DNA from: an uncultured Eubacterium sp.
Lineage (GTDB): Bacteria; Bacillota; Clostridia; Lachnospirales; Lachnospiraceae
Direction: 5' to 3'
DNA length: 8,273 bases
Assembly (NCBI GenBank): GCA_946412445.1
Contig: CAMKHH010000041.1
Location: 1 to 8,273, forward strand
A model generated the notes under the pieces. It had not been told where the DNA came from. It ran no database searches and worked only from the letters and a program-made list of their open reading frames with translations. Of this stretch, positions 1-6,634 are shown piece after piece. Numbering within the stretch: position 1 is the first letter of the stretch; each line of letters opens with the position of its first letter. The translations under genes and the position numbers were made by a program.

Positions 1-2
1 CA

Positions 3-187
3 ATAAAAGTCCACTGTATGTTACTGTTCACACGGCACTATCCCGCGAGGTGTTTTGGCATGTATATGCCAAAATCCCGAGACATACAAGCCAAAATTCC
101 ATTGCCGTAGGCAATCTGGAATGGATTTTGGCTCGTTGCTGTGAACGGAGTGAACAGTAACCACTGTATCACAACGTGGACTTTTAT
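3..187. repeat. Palindromic interspersed repeat (MITE-like), non-coding
   Basis: The ends form a perfect 12-bp inverted repeat (ataaaagtccac at 3-14, its complement at 176-187). Inside lies a second perfect 12-bp inverted pair (gttactgttcac at 20-31 and its complement at 150-161). The sequence ccactgtat occurs as a direct copy at 11-19 and 161-169. The centre holds two hairpins. One is a perfect 9-bp stem with a 4-nt loop (53-61/66-74). The other is a longer bulged stem, with 90-96 pairing with 126-132, 97-100 with 118-121 and 101-106 with 110-115. A TTG-initiated 63-codon minus frame crosses it, but that frame has no convincing ribosome site or family resemblance and is probably spurious. 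No transposase is present, so it would be a non-autonomous element. It begins 21 bp after the CvpA stop codon and may act as a 3' structure of that operon. Similar short palindromic repeats are known in Clostridia genomes, but a match to a named family was not tested. Confidence 0.7.
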
Positions 188-208
188 AGAGACATATAGT
201 CACTTTAT

Positions 209-937
209 TCAATTGTTTTTCAAAAGGAAGTCCAGCAGCAGATTATGTGTATACATATAACTTAATATCGAATTCCTTTCGATTTCCTGCATACATATTC
301 TTCCCCACTGGGTATTGACAAACAACATAAGGATTGCAAAAAAGATCCATACCCACAAAAGTGCACGTACCACCCCTGCTGCTGCACCCCCCAGCCTGTT
401 GGCAAGTCCAATCAATGGCAGTTCAGTCACAACATCCACTGCTTTCAGTATAATCTGAAGAATAATAACCGAAAGGATGAAAGCAGCCGCAAAAGATATG
501 ATATATAGTACGATTCCAGTCAGATATTTTTGAACATAGTCCGTAAATGTCTGCACCATCAATTCCTGATAGGCAGCTTTGTTATTGTTTTCCGATATCT
601 GGCTTTTAAAATAATCCGGAATCGGCAGGTTTTCAATTTGCTCCTGTTCAAACAGCTTACCGGATGCCTCATTAACCGTACTTCCGGTTCCAGATTGGCC
701 GTTACTGTTACGAATCATATATTCATTTAGGAAGGATCCACATTTTGCTTCTATGTACTCCGGCAATTTTGTATTCTGATCCAATAGATCTTCAATATGA
801 GGTGCCATCCAAACGGAGATGGCCATCACAAATACCAGAAAGAATGTAGAAACAATTGTTCTGACCAGCCCTTTCCGGAGTCCCTGGATTACAGATATTG
901 CCAAAATAACTATTATTACAATTAACAGCCAACTCAT
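209..937 (-). CDS. CvpA family membrane protein
   Basis: This 242-residue protein has the four-helix layout of the CvpA (colicin V production) family. Hydrophobic segments lie at about 3-19, 26-46, 139-163 and 184-207. The first two are joined by the typical short basic turn (GLRKGL, 19-24), and the last is preceded by the family-like stretch PLIGLANRLGGAAAG (174-188). A hydrophilic loop of about 90 residues (47-138) separates the helix pairs and is longer than in the Escherichia coli protein. CvpA-like proteins sit in the inner membrane; their biochemical role is unsettled, with links to colicin V export, envelope homeostasis and purF expression in other bacteria. The ATG at 935-937 has an AGGGAG ribosome site about 7 nt upstream. 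It begins only 22 bp after the DUF5711-like gene, so it is very probably the last gene of that operon. Family assignment is fairly certain; the role here is unknown. Confidence 0.85.
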   Translation of the reverse strand: MSWLLIVIIVILAISVIQGLRKGLVRTIVSTFFLVFVMAISVWMAPHIEDLLDQNTKLPEYIEAKCGSFLNEYMIRNSNGQSGTGSTVNEASGKLFEQEQIENLPIPDYFKSQISENNNKAAYQELMVQTFTDYVQKYLTGIVLYIISFAAAFILSVIILQIILKAVDVVTELPLIGLANRLGGAAAGVVRALLWVWIFFAILMLFVNTQWGRICMQEIERNSILSYMYTHNLLLDFLLKNN

Positions 938-959
938 GTCAGTCTCCCTCTTTCCGTCG

Positions 960-2549
960 CTATCTCAGCTTTATGAAGCAGGTTCCGATGTCTGTTACCA
1001 GCATATATCGGTTTGAGGAAAATGGAAGCACGTTATTTAGTATGCCCTTTTTTATATCTCCTTCAAATTTTTTTACACCAGAGAGGCTGTACGTGCACAT
1101 CTGCTTGTTGTTATACATCAAAACCTGATTATCTCCCATAGAAATAGAATCGTATTCAAAATCAAAGTCCTTGGTAAATATCTCTTTGCCTTTCAGATTA
1201 TACACTTTCATCGTAAAAGCTTTACCAGAATCATCATTGTGCACCACATACCCGACATAACTGCTATTATAGAATGCGCTGATGATTTCATTTTTCTCAT
1301 TTACCTCGGCCTCTTGTTTCGGAATCTGCTGCCCTTCATAAACTGTGAATCCATCATCCCTGAACGCCAGACACTCCGTCGGACTTAAATATTCTACCTG
1401 GGGAGCAATGGTGTTCTTCAAAGTATAGCTGTTTACCATATTGTCCATCTGGTTCTGCCCAATACTGCTCCAGTTATAAAAAGCTATCTGAGTCTCTGGT
1501 GTACCTTGCTTCACCTGCAGATAAGACACTGACATTAGTAATCCATCTTCTGACAATGTCAGATCCAGTGGATATCCGGGGCTGTCCAATGTTGTCTTAA
1601 AGGATGCTATGCTGCTGCCCTCTTTGTCATAATACTGAATCCATGTGTTTTCACCGGATTCAAGAATGGCTGCCACCACCCCCTGTTTCGCGACCTTTGC
1701 TTTTACAATAGGCATATCTGTAGACACACTTCCTATTTTCCCCGATTCCTGGTACACATTCATACTGGTGCCCTGCGTGTCATAGATGACGAATGTACCG
1801 CCACAATTATTAACGGCCGGGGCATTCATCGTATACGAACTATTCCAGAGCTCCTTGCCATTAGAATCACTGAGGGAGGCTCCGTCTAAACCATACTTTA
1901 ACACCTTATCCCCTATCCTGCTATAAGTGGCTGTTGTTGTGTCCTCCTCTGTCAACGCAGTTTCCATAGTATAAGAATCATATGTCCAATGTTTTTCCAC
2001 TTGTGTCACCGAAAGCAGGAACACTAATACGGCTATGGCAACTGCCGCAGCCCTAAACCATTTTTTCTTTCTGCAGGCCCATAGCCTTTCTTTATATTCG
2101 CTTAGACTGGAGATAACGGCTTTTGTTCGTCCGCTGAATGAAGGCTCGCTTTTTTCTTCAAAAGAGCTTTTCCTTCTCCTATTCTCGTTGTGAACGAAGC
2201 TGGTTGCAGCAGAGAGTGCGTTTAATACCGCGTTCTCAGCCGGATTTTCTTCGCTCTCATCCTCCCACGCCTCATCGCCCTGTTCTTTATTTTCTGCGTT
2301 TTTTTTCTCTTCCGGTTCTTCCTCCGGCTGCTTTTTCGCCGCTTCTTCCGATATTCCCCTTTGCAGCTCCTCCGCTTTTTTTTCCGGGATCTCTCCCTGC
2401 AGCTCTTCTGCTGGTTTTTCGGGGGCTTCTCTTTGCAGTTCTTCCGGCACTTCTTCCTGTGCCCTTTCTGATTCTTCCTTATGTACTTCCGGTACCTCTT
2501 CCAGTGCCTTCTGTAGTTTCTCAAAATCTATTTCTTTATTTTCATCCAT
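960..2549 (-). CDS. DUF5711-like membrane-anchored beta-propeller protein
   Basis: The 529-residue product has three parts. Residues 1-about 105 are extremely rich in Glu, Lys and Pro and include three 12-residue repeats (36-71). Residues 106-164 are a polar, partly basic stretch ending in RKKKWFR. Residues 165-182 form one membrane helix. The basic residues before the helix predict a cytoplasmic N terminus and an extracytoplasmic C-terminal domain. The C-terminal 340 residues contain repeated beta-rich units with patterns such as YDTQG, YDKEG, YNLKG and YSLSG, spaced like blades of a quinoprotein or WD-type propeller. This matches my recollection of the DUF5711 family in Clostridia, whose function is not known. 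The start is the ATG at 2547-2549, with GAAGG about 7 nt upstream. It lies 87 bp after the LysM gene and 22 bp before the CvpA gene. No convincing promoter was seen in the 87-bp gap, so co-transcription is inferred. Confidence 0.75.
   Translation of the reverse strand: MDENKEIDFEKLQKALEEVPEVHKEESERAQEEVPEELQREAPEKPAEELQGEIPEKKAEELQRGISEEAAKKQPEEEPEEKKNAENKEQGDEAWEDESEENPAENAVLNALSAATSFVHNENRRRKSSFEEKSEPSFSGRTKAVISSLSEYKERLWACRKKKWFRAAAVAIAVLVFLLSVTQVEKHWTYDSYTMETALTEEDTTTATYSRIGDKVLKYGLDGASLSDSNGKELWNSSYTMNAPAVNNCGGTFVIYDTQGTSMNVYQESGKIGSVSTDMPIVKAKVAKQGVVAAILESGENTWIQYYDKEGSSIASFKTTLDSPGYPLDLTLSEDGLLMSVSYLQVKQGTPETQIAFYNWSSIGQNQMDNMVNSYTLKNTIAPQVEYLSPTECLAFRDDGFTVYEGQQIPKQEAEVNEKNEIISAFYNSSYVGYVVHNDDSGKAFTMKVYNLKGKEIFTKDFDFEYDSISMGDNQVLMYNNKQMCTYSLSGVKKFEGDIKKGILNNVLPFSSNRYMLVTDIGTCFIKLR
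2337..2444 (-). repeat. Three in-frame 36-bp tandem repeats (12-residue units)
   Basis: Three consecutive 36-bp units (2409-2444, 2373-2408, 2337-2372) encode EELQREAPEKPA, EELQGEIPEKKA and EELQRGISEEAA, residues 36-71 of the DUF5711-like protein. The units keep the EELQ core and diverge at the ends, as in a coding minisatellite. A weaker, degenerate copy precedes them (around QEEVP, residues 31-35). The unit length is a multiple of three, so gain or loss of a unit would keep the reading frame. Confidence 0.85.
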
Positions 2550-2636
2550 AAATAACCTTCAGCCTTTTTGTAAATCATAATACAATTACCGGCGCTTATT
2601 TTTGTGGTTCACTCCTAGATTGTAACATAAGATTGC

Positions 2637-3875
2637 TTATTGTGGGAGTATTAATTTCTGCCCCTCATAAATTAACTCGGCATTTTCAAGGTTATTCAAA
2701 TCACATATTTGTTGAATCATAGTCATATTGCCGTAAGCAGTCATACATATTTTGCTTAAGGTATCGCCTTTTTGAACAGTATATTCTCTGGTCTTTGCTA
2801 CCCCACCGGAGGTTTGAGCAGTATTGTTTTCCACGTTTGGATTCCCCGGAGTAGTTGTAGCTGGAGGTGTCGGCGTGGGATTTGCAGTAGGTTCAACCGT
2901 TGGAACGGCCTCTTCTCTGTCTCCGGAAAGGCTTGTGCTATTGCTGTCAGATGAAGATTGCTGCTCATTTTTTTGGTCTGCTGCGTTTACCTCTTCATCT
3001 GACATGCTTGTTTCTTCCCGATTTGAATCCGAGACCGCAGCTGTTATTCCTACATCTTGTGAATTGTTGAATCTGCTTAACACTCCGGGAAGGGCGCCTG
3101 CATCTCTGGCATAGGTAAATCCAACTGCCAGTATAGCCACTGCAACACATGCTGCAAGGGTGTATACCATATTGTGTCCGGTTTTGTCATCAGAGTCTTC
3201 CTTGGAATCATGCTTTTGTTCTAATACTTTCCTGAAGTTGTTGACAGCTCTGTCGGGAATTTTTTCCGTCTCTTCAATAGAACGATTTTTCCCTGTTGCA
3301 ATCATGTACTCCTGCATCAACTCGTTTTTCTCATAATAAATGTAATACCCGCCCTCTTTTTGCAGTCTTCCATTTTCATAATAATAAAAGATTTCTTCTT
3401 TCTCCGTAGGCTCCATCAATAGAAGCACCTTGTCATTTCCTGCAAAATGATTCAAATGTGTCTTCAGTATTACATCATTAATTTCAAAGCTAAACCCTGG
3501 CAGGCTTAAAGTCCATCCCAGGATTTCCTGTCCTTTAAAGTATTGTTCCATGCTATCATGGACTTCTCCCCAAATCTTGTCCGTAAATTGCATATGCTCC
3601 AGACTGACTTCCATGCTTTGTAATTCTATGGCACTTTGTATAAACAGGTAGGACTTTCCTTCCGCCCATTTATATCTCCCCAGTAATATGGCTGCATGTC
3701 CGGCTCCTTCTCTGTCTGCACTCATACGTTTCAGAAAGGTGTAGACATAGTCCTCCATATAAATCTTTCGTGCTCCCCCCACTTCACCTATTTGTCTGAT
3801 GTTCTTCGGCAGATAGAAAAATTCTTCATTTCCATTTGCCTCCTTTTTGTCTTCCTTATAAACGATTTCAATCAT
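2637..3875 (-). CDS. Membrane protein with pseudo-JAMM (MPN-like) domain and C-terminal LysM
   Basis: The 412-residue protein has four parts. Residues about 35-190 resemble an MPN/JAB1 domain: HAAILLGR (60-67), EILGWTLSLPGF (117-128), a KVLLLMEP strand (149-156) and IYYEKNELMQEYM near 179-191. All JAMM metal ligands appear lost: the HxH pair is Leu123 and Leu125, the Ser/Asp positions are Asn133 and Ile136, and no Glu sits at the usual helix site. Residues 236-256 are a membrane helix, 257-362 a Ser/Thr/Pro/Asn-rich linker, and 364-410 a LysM domain (YTVQKGDTLSKI, then QICDLNNL and EGQKLILP). The likely topology puts the MPN-like part in the cytoplasm and LysM on peptidoglycan. The ATG at 3873-3875 was chosen over a TTG 45 bases upstream, because AAGGGGTG precedes it and the longer version would include a promoter. 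It is the first gene of the operon with the DUF5711-like and CvpA genes. LysM and the helix are secure; the MPN resemblance is pattern-based. Confidence 0.82.
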   Translation of the reverse strand: MIEIVYKEDKKEANGNEEFFYLPKNIRQIGEVGGARKIYMEDYVYTFLKRMSADREGAGHAAILLGRYKWAEGKSYLFIQSAIELQSMEVSLEHMQFTDKIWGEVHDSMEQYFKGQEILGWTLSLPGFSFEINDVILKTHLNHFAGNDKVLLLMEPTEKEEIFYYYENGRLQKEGGYYIYYEKNELMQEYMIATGKNRSIEETEKIPDRAVNNFRKVLEQKHDSKEDSDDKTGHNMVYTLAACVAVAILAVGFTYARDAGALPGVLSRFNNSQDVGITAAVSDSNREETSMSDEEVNAADQKNEQQSSSDSNSTSLSGDREEAVPTVEPTANPTPTPPATTTPGNPNVENNTAQTSGGVAKTREYTVQKGDTLSKICMTAYGNMTMIQQICDLNNLENAELIYEGQKLILPQ

Positions 3876-3880
3876 TAAAT

Positions 3881-3888
3881 CACCCCTT
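3881..3888 (-). promoter_or_regulatory. Ribosome binding site fixing the LysM-protein start
   Basis: The minus strand reads AAGGGGTG, ending 5 nt before the ATG at 3873-3875. The alternative TTG at 3918-3920 has no comparable site, so this motif decides the start. Confidence 0.75.
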
Positions 3889-3902
3889 TTGTCCCATACA
3901 AT

Positions 3903-3930
3903 AGCATACTCAATCCGCAAATTTTATCAA
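3903..3930 (-). promoter_or_regulatory. Predicted housekeeping promoter of the LysM/DUF5711/CvpA operon
   Basis: On the minus strand TTGATA (3925-3930) and TATGCT (3903-3908) are separated by 16 bp, close to the vegetative consensus. Transcription would begin near 3896, leaving a leader of about 21 nt with the ribosome site in it. The motif lies inside the longer TTG-started open frame and so supports the shorter protein. This is consensus matching only. Confidence 0.5.
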
Positions 3931-3966
3931 AATATGCAGTAGGAAACCCTGATTTTATCGACAGAT

Positions 3967-3980
3967 TCTTTTATAAAAGA
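3967..3980. other. Perfect 14-bp palindrome in the divergent intergenic region
   Basis: TCTTTTATAAAAGA is a perfect palindrome located between the leftward promoter and the rightward sporulation-type promoter. Flanking ACAGA (3961-3965) and TCTGT (3984-3988) could extend the symmetry. It could be an operator for a dimeric regulator, but AT-rich palindromes arise easily by chance, so the call is tentative. Confidence 0.3.
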
Positions 3981-4041
3981 CACTCTGTAAAAGCATATAT
4001 ATCTCTTTCCCAAACAGCATGGAATTAAATCCCTGTCTGGC

Positions 4042-4070
4042 GAATATTCTATAAAATAACGGGGAAAATG
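4042..4070 (+). promoter_or_regulatory. Predicted sigma F/sigma G forespore promoter of yyaC
   Basis: GAATA (4042-4046) fits the -35 pattern of the forespore sigma factors. After a 14-bp spacer, GGGGAAAATG (4061-4070) fits the sigma F -10 pattern GGnRAnAnTw at all but the last position. A forespore promoter agrees with known control of Bacillus subtilis yyaC by the forespore program. The motif covers the ATG at 4068-4070, so that codon cannot be the start of a transcript made here. Sigma F cannot be separated from sigma G by eye. Confidence 0.6.
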
Positions 4071-4106
4071 GTTAGAAGAGTGACAAAGCGTCACAGAACA
4101 GATATT

Positions 4107-4113
4107 AGGGGGA
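4107..4113 (+). promoter_or_regulatory. Ribosome binding site fixing the yyaC start
   Basis: AGGGGGA lies 5 nt before the ATG at 4119-4121. The earlier in-frame ATG at 4068 has only GGGG placed 3 nt away, which is too close, and it overlaps the predicted promoter. Confidence 0.75.
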
Positions 4114-4118
4114 CCGCC

Positions 4119-4730
4119 ATGTTTCGAAAATCAAAAAACGAGACTTGTTACGTAAATTCTAAGACAGAACAAGCCAGTGCCGAAATTGGGAATGCTCTGG
4201 AATATTATATATCTCATATTGATTTATTATGGAGCGAATTGATATTTCTATGTATCGGCAGTGACCGGATCACAGGAGACTGTCTCGGTCCATTAATCGG
4301 AAATCAGCTTAATCGGACTCCAAAACGATCCTATACGGTCTATGGTACATTAGATTATCCAGTACATGCCCTGAATTTGCAGGAAATAATGAAAGATATA
4401 CAGTATGCACATCCTCATGGACTGATTATTGCCATCGATGCTTCTTTAGGATCTTCTTCCCATCAGGGATGCGTCTGCGTCGGAAAAGGAGCAATTCTTC
4501 CGGGCGCGGGAGTCAGTAAAAATCTCCCCGCAGTAGGACATATCTTTATAACAGGAATTGTAAATCAGACCGGAGTCTCTCCGCATCTGCTCCTCTCCAG
4601 CACCCGACTGTCTGACGTAATGCAGATGGCCGATTCCATCAGTCAGGGGATTTTACAAACCTGTTATATAAAGGATCTGGCCCATAAGGCAATGACATCC
4701 GTTCCGGAAGTTTATTTCTGCACAAACTAG
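4119..4730 (+). CDS. yyaC: Spore protease-like protein YyaC (DUF1256 family)
   Basis: This 203-residue protein matches the YyaC family (DUF1256), found in endospore formers. The family is annotated as spore protease-related and its fold is thought to resemble hydrogenase-maturation and GPR-type peptidases. The supporting segments are FLCIGSDRITGDCLGPLIG (43-61), with the glycine/aspartate pattern expected at the active region; GTLDYPVHALNL (76-87); IIAIDASLG (103-111); and GVSKNLPAVG with HIFITGIV (131-148). Its substrate is not established. The start at 4119 is chosen from the AGGGGG ribosome site and the upstream promoter. The longer frame from 4068 would add 17 basic residues unlike the family, while the 203-residue form is close to the roughly 205 residues I recall for the B. 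subtilis protein. It is monocistronic, divergent from the LysM operon and convergent with the transketolase genes. Confidence 0.9.
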   Translation: MFRKSKNETCYVNSKTEQASAEIGNALEYYISHIDLLWSELIFLCIGSDRITGDCLGPLIGNQLNRTPKRSYTVYGTLDYPVHALNLQEIMKDIQYAHPHGLIIAIDASLGSSSHQGCVCVGKGAILPGAGVSKNLPAVGHIFITGIVNQTGVSPHLLLSSTRLSDVMQMADSISQGILQTCYIKDLAHKAMTSVPEVYFCTN

Positions 4731-4752
4731 TTTAACTTTCAGACAAAGAATA

Positions 4753-4785
4753 TGCGGCTTCTTACAGGCAAAAAAAGAAGCCGCA
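4753..4785. terminator. Bidirectional hairpin terminator between convergent units
   Basis: TGCGGCTTCTT (4753-4763) pairs perfectly with its complement at 4775-4785 across an 11-nt loop that contains an A run on the plus strand. It lies 22 bp after the yyaC stop and 43 bp after the stop of the convergent transketolase gene. Neither side has a long T tract, so termination may be only partly intrinsic. Confidence 0.6.
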
Positions 4786-4828
4786 CACCTTGATTTCCAT
4801 CAACATGTACGACATCCTTCGTTTCTCT

Positions 4829-5770
4829 TTATTCTATCCAGCCTTTAATCTGTTTATAAATTCCCTGCGCATCCAATCCGTATTTTTCCAGAAGCTTTAC
4901 CGCCGCTCCAGACTCTCCGAATACATCCTGGACACCTATCTTTAAGACCGGAGTTGGTGCGTTGGCGCTCAATACATCGCAGACTGCACTTCCTAATCCC
5001 CCAATGACAGAATGCTCCTCTACAGTTACCACTTTTCCGGTTTCCTTAGCTGCAGCCACGATTAGCTCTTCATCCAGCGGTTTGATTGTATGAATGTTAA
5101 TCACTTTTGCATCCACGCCGTCATCCGCCAGTTTTTTAGCAGCCTCGAGAGCCTCCGATACACAAAGGCCTGTGGCAACGATCGTAAGGTCCTTACCTTC
5201 TTTTAATACAACACCCTTTCCGAGTTCAAACTTATAGTCCGGTCCGTCATTGATTACCGGAACAGCCAGACGTCCGAAGCGAAGATAGACCGGTCCTTCC
5301 ATCTCATACGCCGCTTCCACAGCCGCCCTTGCTTCCACATCATCTGAGGGATTGATGATAGTCATGCCCGGTATGGTACGCATCAGAGCAATATCCTCAT
5401 TACACTGGTGTGTCGCACCGTCTTCACCAACAGAGATTCCTGCATGGGTAGCTCCGATTTTTACGTTCAGATGCGGATAACCGATTGAATTCCGAACCTG
5501 TTCAAACGCACGCCCTGCTGCAAACATAGCAAAAGAACTGGCAAAAGGGATTTTCCCGGTAGTTGAGATACCTGCTGCAATTCCCATCATATTACACTCT
5601 GCAATGCCGCAGTCGATGTGACGTTTGGGAAACTCTTTTTTGAAGATAGCAGTCTGTGTCGCTGCTGCAAGATCAGCATCCAGAACGACTAAATTATCGT
5701 GTTTCCTGCCCAGTTCCACAAGGGCATTCCCGTAACTTACTCTGGTTGCAATTTTCTTTACTTCTGACAT
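4829..5770 (-). CDS. Transketolase, C-terminal subunit
   Basis: The 313-residue protein is the pyrimidine-binding plus C-terminal half of a split transketolase. Residues 1-about 170 form the Transket_pyr domain. It has the catalytic glutamate in CGIAECNM (Glu58), which activates thiamine diphosphate, and the GEDGATHQ segment (115-122) and YLRFGR (162-167) expected in the family. Residues about 185-310 form the transketolase C-terminal domain (LTIVATG, VINIHTIKPLD, VTVEEHSVIGGLG). With the N-terminal subunit it should transfer two-carbon ketol units between pentose, hexose and heptulose phosphates in the cytoplasm. Its ATG at 5768-5770 lies inside the end of the upstream gene (13-nt overlap) and has AGGTGA 6 nt upstream, suggesting translational coupling. 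DXP synthase is a relative, but the split layout and the transaldolase neighbour favour transketolase. Confidence 0.95.
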   Translation of the reverse strand: MSEVKKIATRVSYGNALVELGRKHDNLVVLDADLAAATQTAIFKKEFPKRHIDCGIAECNMMGIAAGISTTGKIPFASSFAMFAAGRAFEQVRNSIGYPHLNVKIGATHAGISVGEDGATHQCNEDIALMRTIPGMTIINPSDDVEARAAVEAAYEMEGPVYLRFGRLAVPVINDGPDYKFELGKGVVLKEGKDLTIVATGLCVSEALEAAKKLADDGVDAKVINIHTIKPLDEELIVAAAKETGKVVTVEEHSVIGGLGSAVCDVLSANAPTPVLKIGVQDVFGESGAAVKLLEKYGLDAQGIYKQIKGWIE

Positions 5771-6597
5771 AACGCTTCACCTGCCTTTTCCAAATCTGCC
5801 ATGGCTGTCGCATATTCCTCATCATTCGGAGCCTTTCCGTGCCAGCCTACCTGCCCTTCCATGAAGGAAACGCCTTTCCCCTTTACCGTCTTTGCGACGA
5901 TAACAGAAGGCATGCCTTTTACAGTTTTGGCCTCCTTAAATGCCGCACGAACCTGGTCCATGTCATTACCATCCTCAAGTCTGATTACATGGAAGTTAAA
6001 TGCTTCAAACTTCTTATCAATCGGATAAGGGGTACAGATATCCGACACTGCTCCATCGATCTGAAGTCCATTGTTATCTACGATCAGTAACAGGTTGTCC
6101 AGCTTACGGGCGCCTGCAAACATAGCTGCCTCCCAAACCTGGCCTTCCTGAAGTTCACCATCTCCCAGAAGCGCATATACCCTATAGCTGTCATCGGAAA
6201 GCTTTGCAGACAAAGCCATCCCTACTGCTGCTGAAACTCCCTGGCCGAGAGACCCGCTGGTCATGTCCACGCCCGGGATATGCTTCATGTCCGGATGTCC
6301 CTGAAGATAGGAGCCCAGATGACGGAATGTCGGAAGGTCCTCTTTGGGAAGGTATCCCCTTTCAGCTAATACAGAATACAGTCCCGGGGATGTATGTCCC
6401 TTTGAAAGAACAAACCGGTCACGATCCGGCTTTTTCGGATCTTTCGGATCAATATTCAGCTCTTCAAAATATAAATATGTGAAAATATCCGCTGCTGACA
6501 GAGATCCTCCGGGATGCCCTGCTTTTGCACCATGTACTGCGGTTATGATTCCCTTCCGAACCTCGTTGGCAGTCTTTTGAAGCTCTAATGTGTTCAT
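5758..6597 (-). CDS. Transketolase, N-terminal subunit
   Basis: The 279-residue protein is the pyrophosphate-binding half of transketolase. It shows GHPGGSLS (27-34), the histidine in SKGHTSPG (65-72), QGHPD (99-103) and TSGSLGQG (113-120). The thiamine diphosphate/magnesium motif runs from GDGELQEG (145-152) to DNN (174-176). These are the normal active-site elements and none is missing. The ATG at 6595-6597 was chosen because AAGGAGA stands 7 nt upstream. A longer frame starts at a TTG at 6643-6645, overlapping the transaldolase stop, and would add 16 residues outside the conserved domain. The gene follows transaldolase by 37 bp and overlaps the C-terminal subunit by 13 bp, so equimolar production of the two halves is likely. 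Split transketolases are common in Clostridia and archaea. Confidence 0.95.
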   Translation of the reverse strand: MNTLELQKTANEVRKGIITAVHGAKAGHPGGSLSAADIFTYLYFEELNIDPKDPKKPDRDRFVLSKGHTSPGLYSVLAERGYLPKEDLPTFRHLGSYLQGHPDMKHIPGVDMTSGSLGQGVSAAVGMALSAKLSDDSYRVYALLGDGELQEGQVWEAAMFAGARKLDNLLLIVDNNGLQIDGAVSDICTPYPIDKKFEAFNFHVIRLEDGNDMDQVRAAFKEAKTVKGMPSVIVAKTVKGKGVSFMEGQVGWHGKAPNDEEYATAMADLEKAGEALCQK

Positions 6598-6604
6598 GCT
6601 TTCT

Positions 6605-6611
6605 TCTCCTT
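6605..6611 (-). promoter_or_regulatory. Ribosome binding site fixing the transketolase N-subunit start
   Basis: The minus strand reads AAGGAGA, 7 nt before the ATG at 6595-6597. It selects this start over the TTG 48 bases further upstream. Confidence 0.75.
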
Positions 6612-6634
6612 TTTGTAGCGTCTGTCTAAAAGTC

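Noticed and set aside
21..212. 63-codon minus-strand open frame beginning with TTG
   Set aside because: It lies almost wholly in the palindromic repeat, overlaps the CvpA stop, lacks a convincing ribosome site and resembles no known family.
2222..2524. 100-codon minus-strand frame rich in Lys and Arg
   Set aside because: This is a frame-shifted reading of the same acidic repeat region and has no independent start signal or family pattern.
2138..2551. 137-codon plus-strand open frame rich in Pro, Leu and Phe
   Set aside because: It is the antisense shadow of the Glu/Lys-rich tail of the DUF5711-like gene; skewed codon content keeps the opposite frame open.
2577..2605. Possible internal promoter before the DUF5711-like gene (TATTAT at 2577-2582)
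   Set aside because: The region 17 bp upstream has no recognisable -35, and AT-rich hexamers are common here.
3895..3902. CATACAAT on the plus strand, matching a sigma E -10 element
   Set aside because: No good sigma E -35 lies at the right distance, and the sigma F/G promoter closer to yyaC fits much better.
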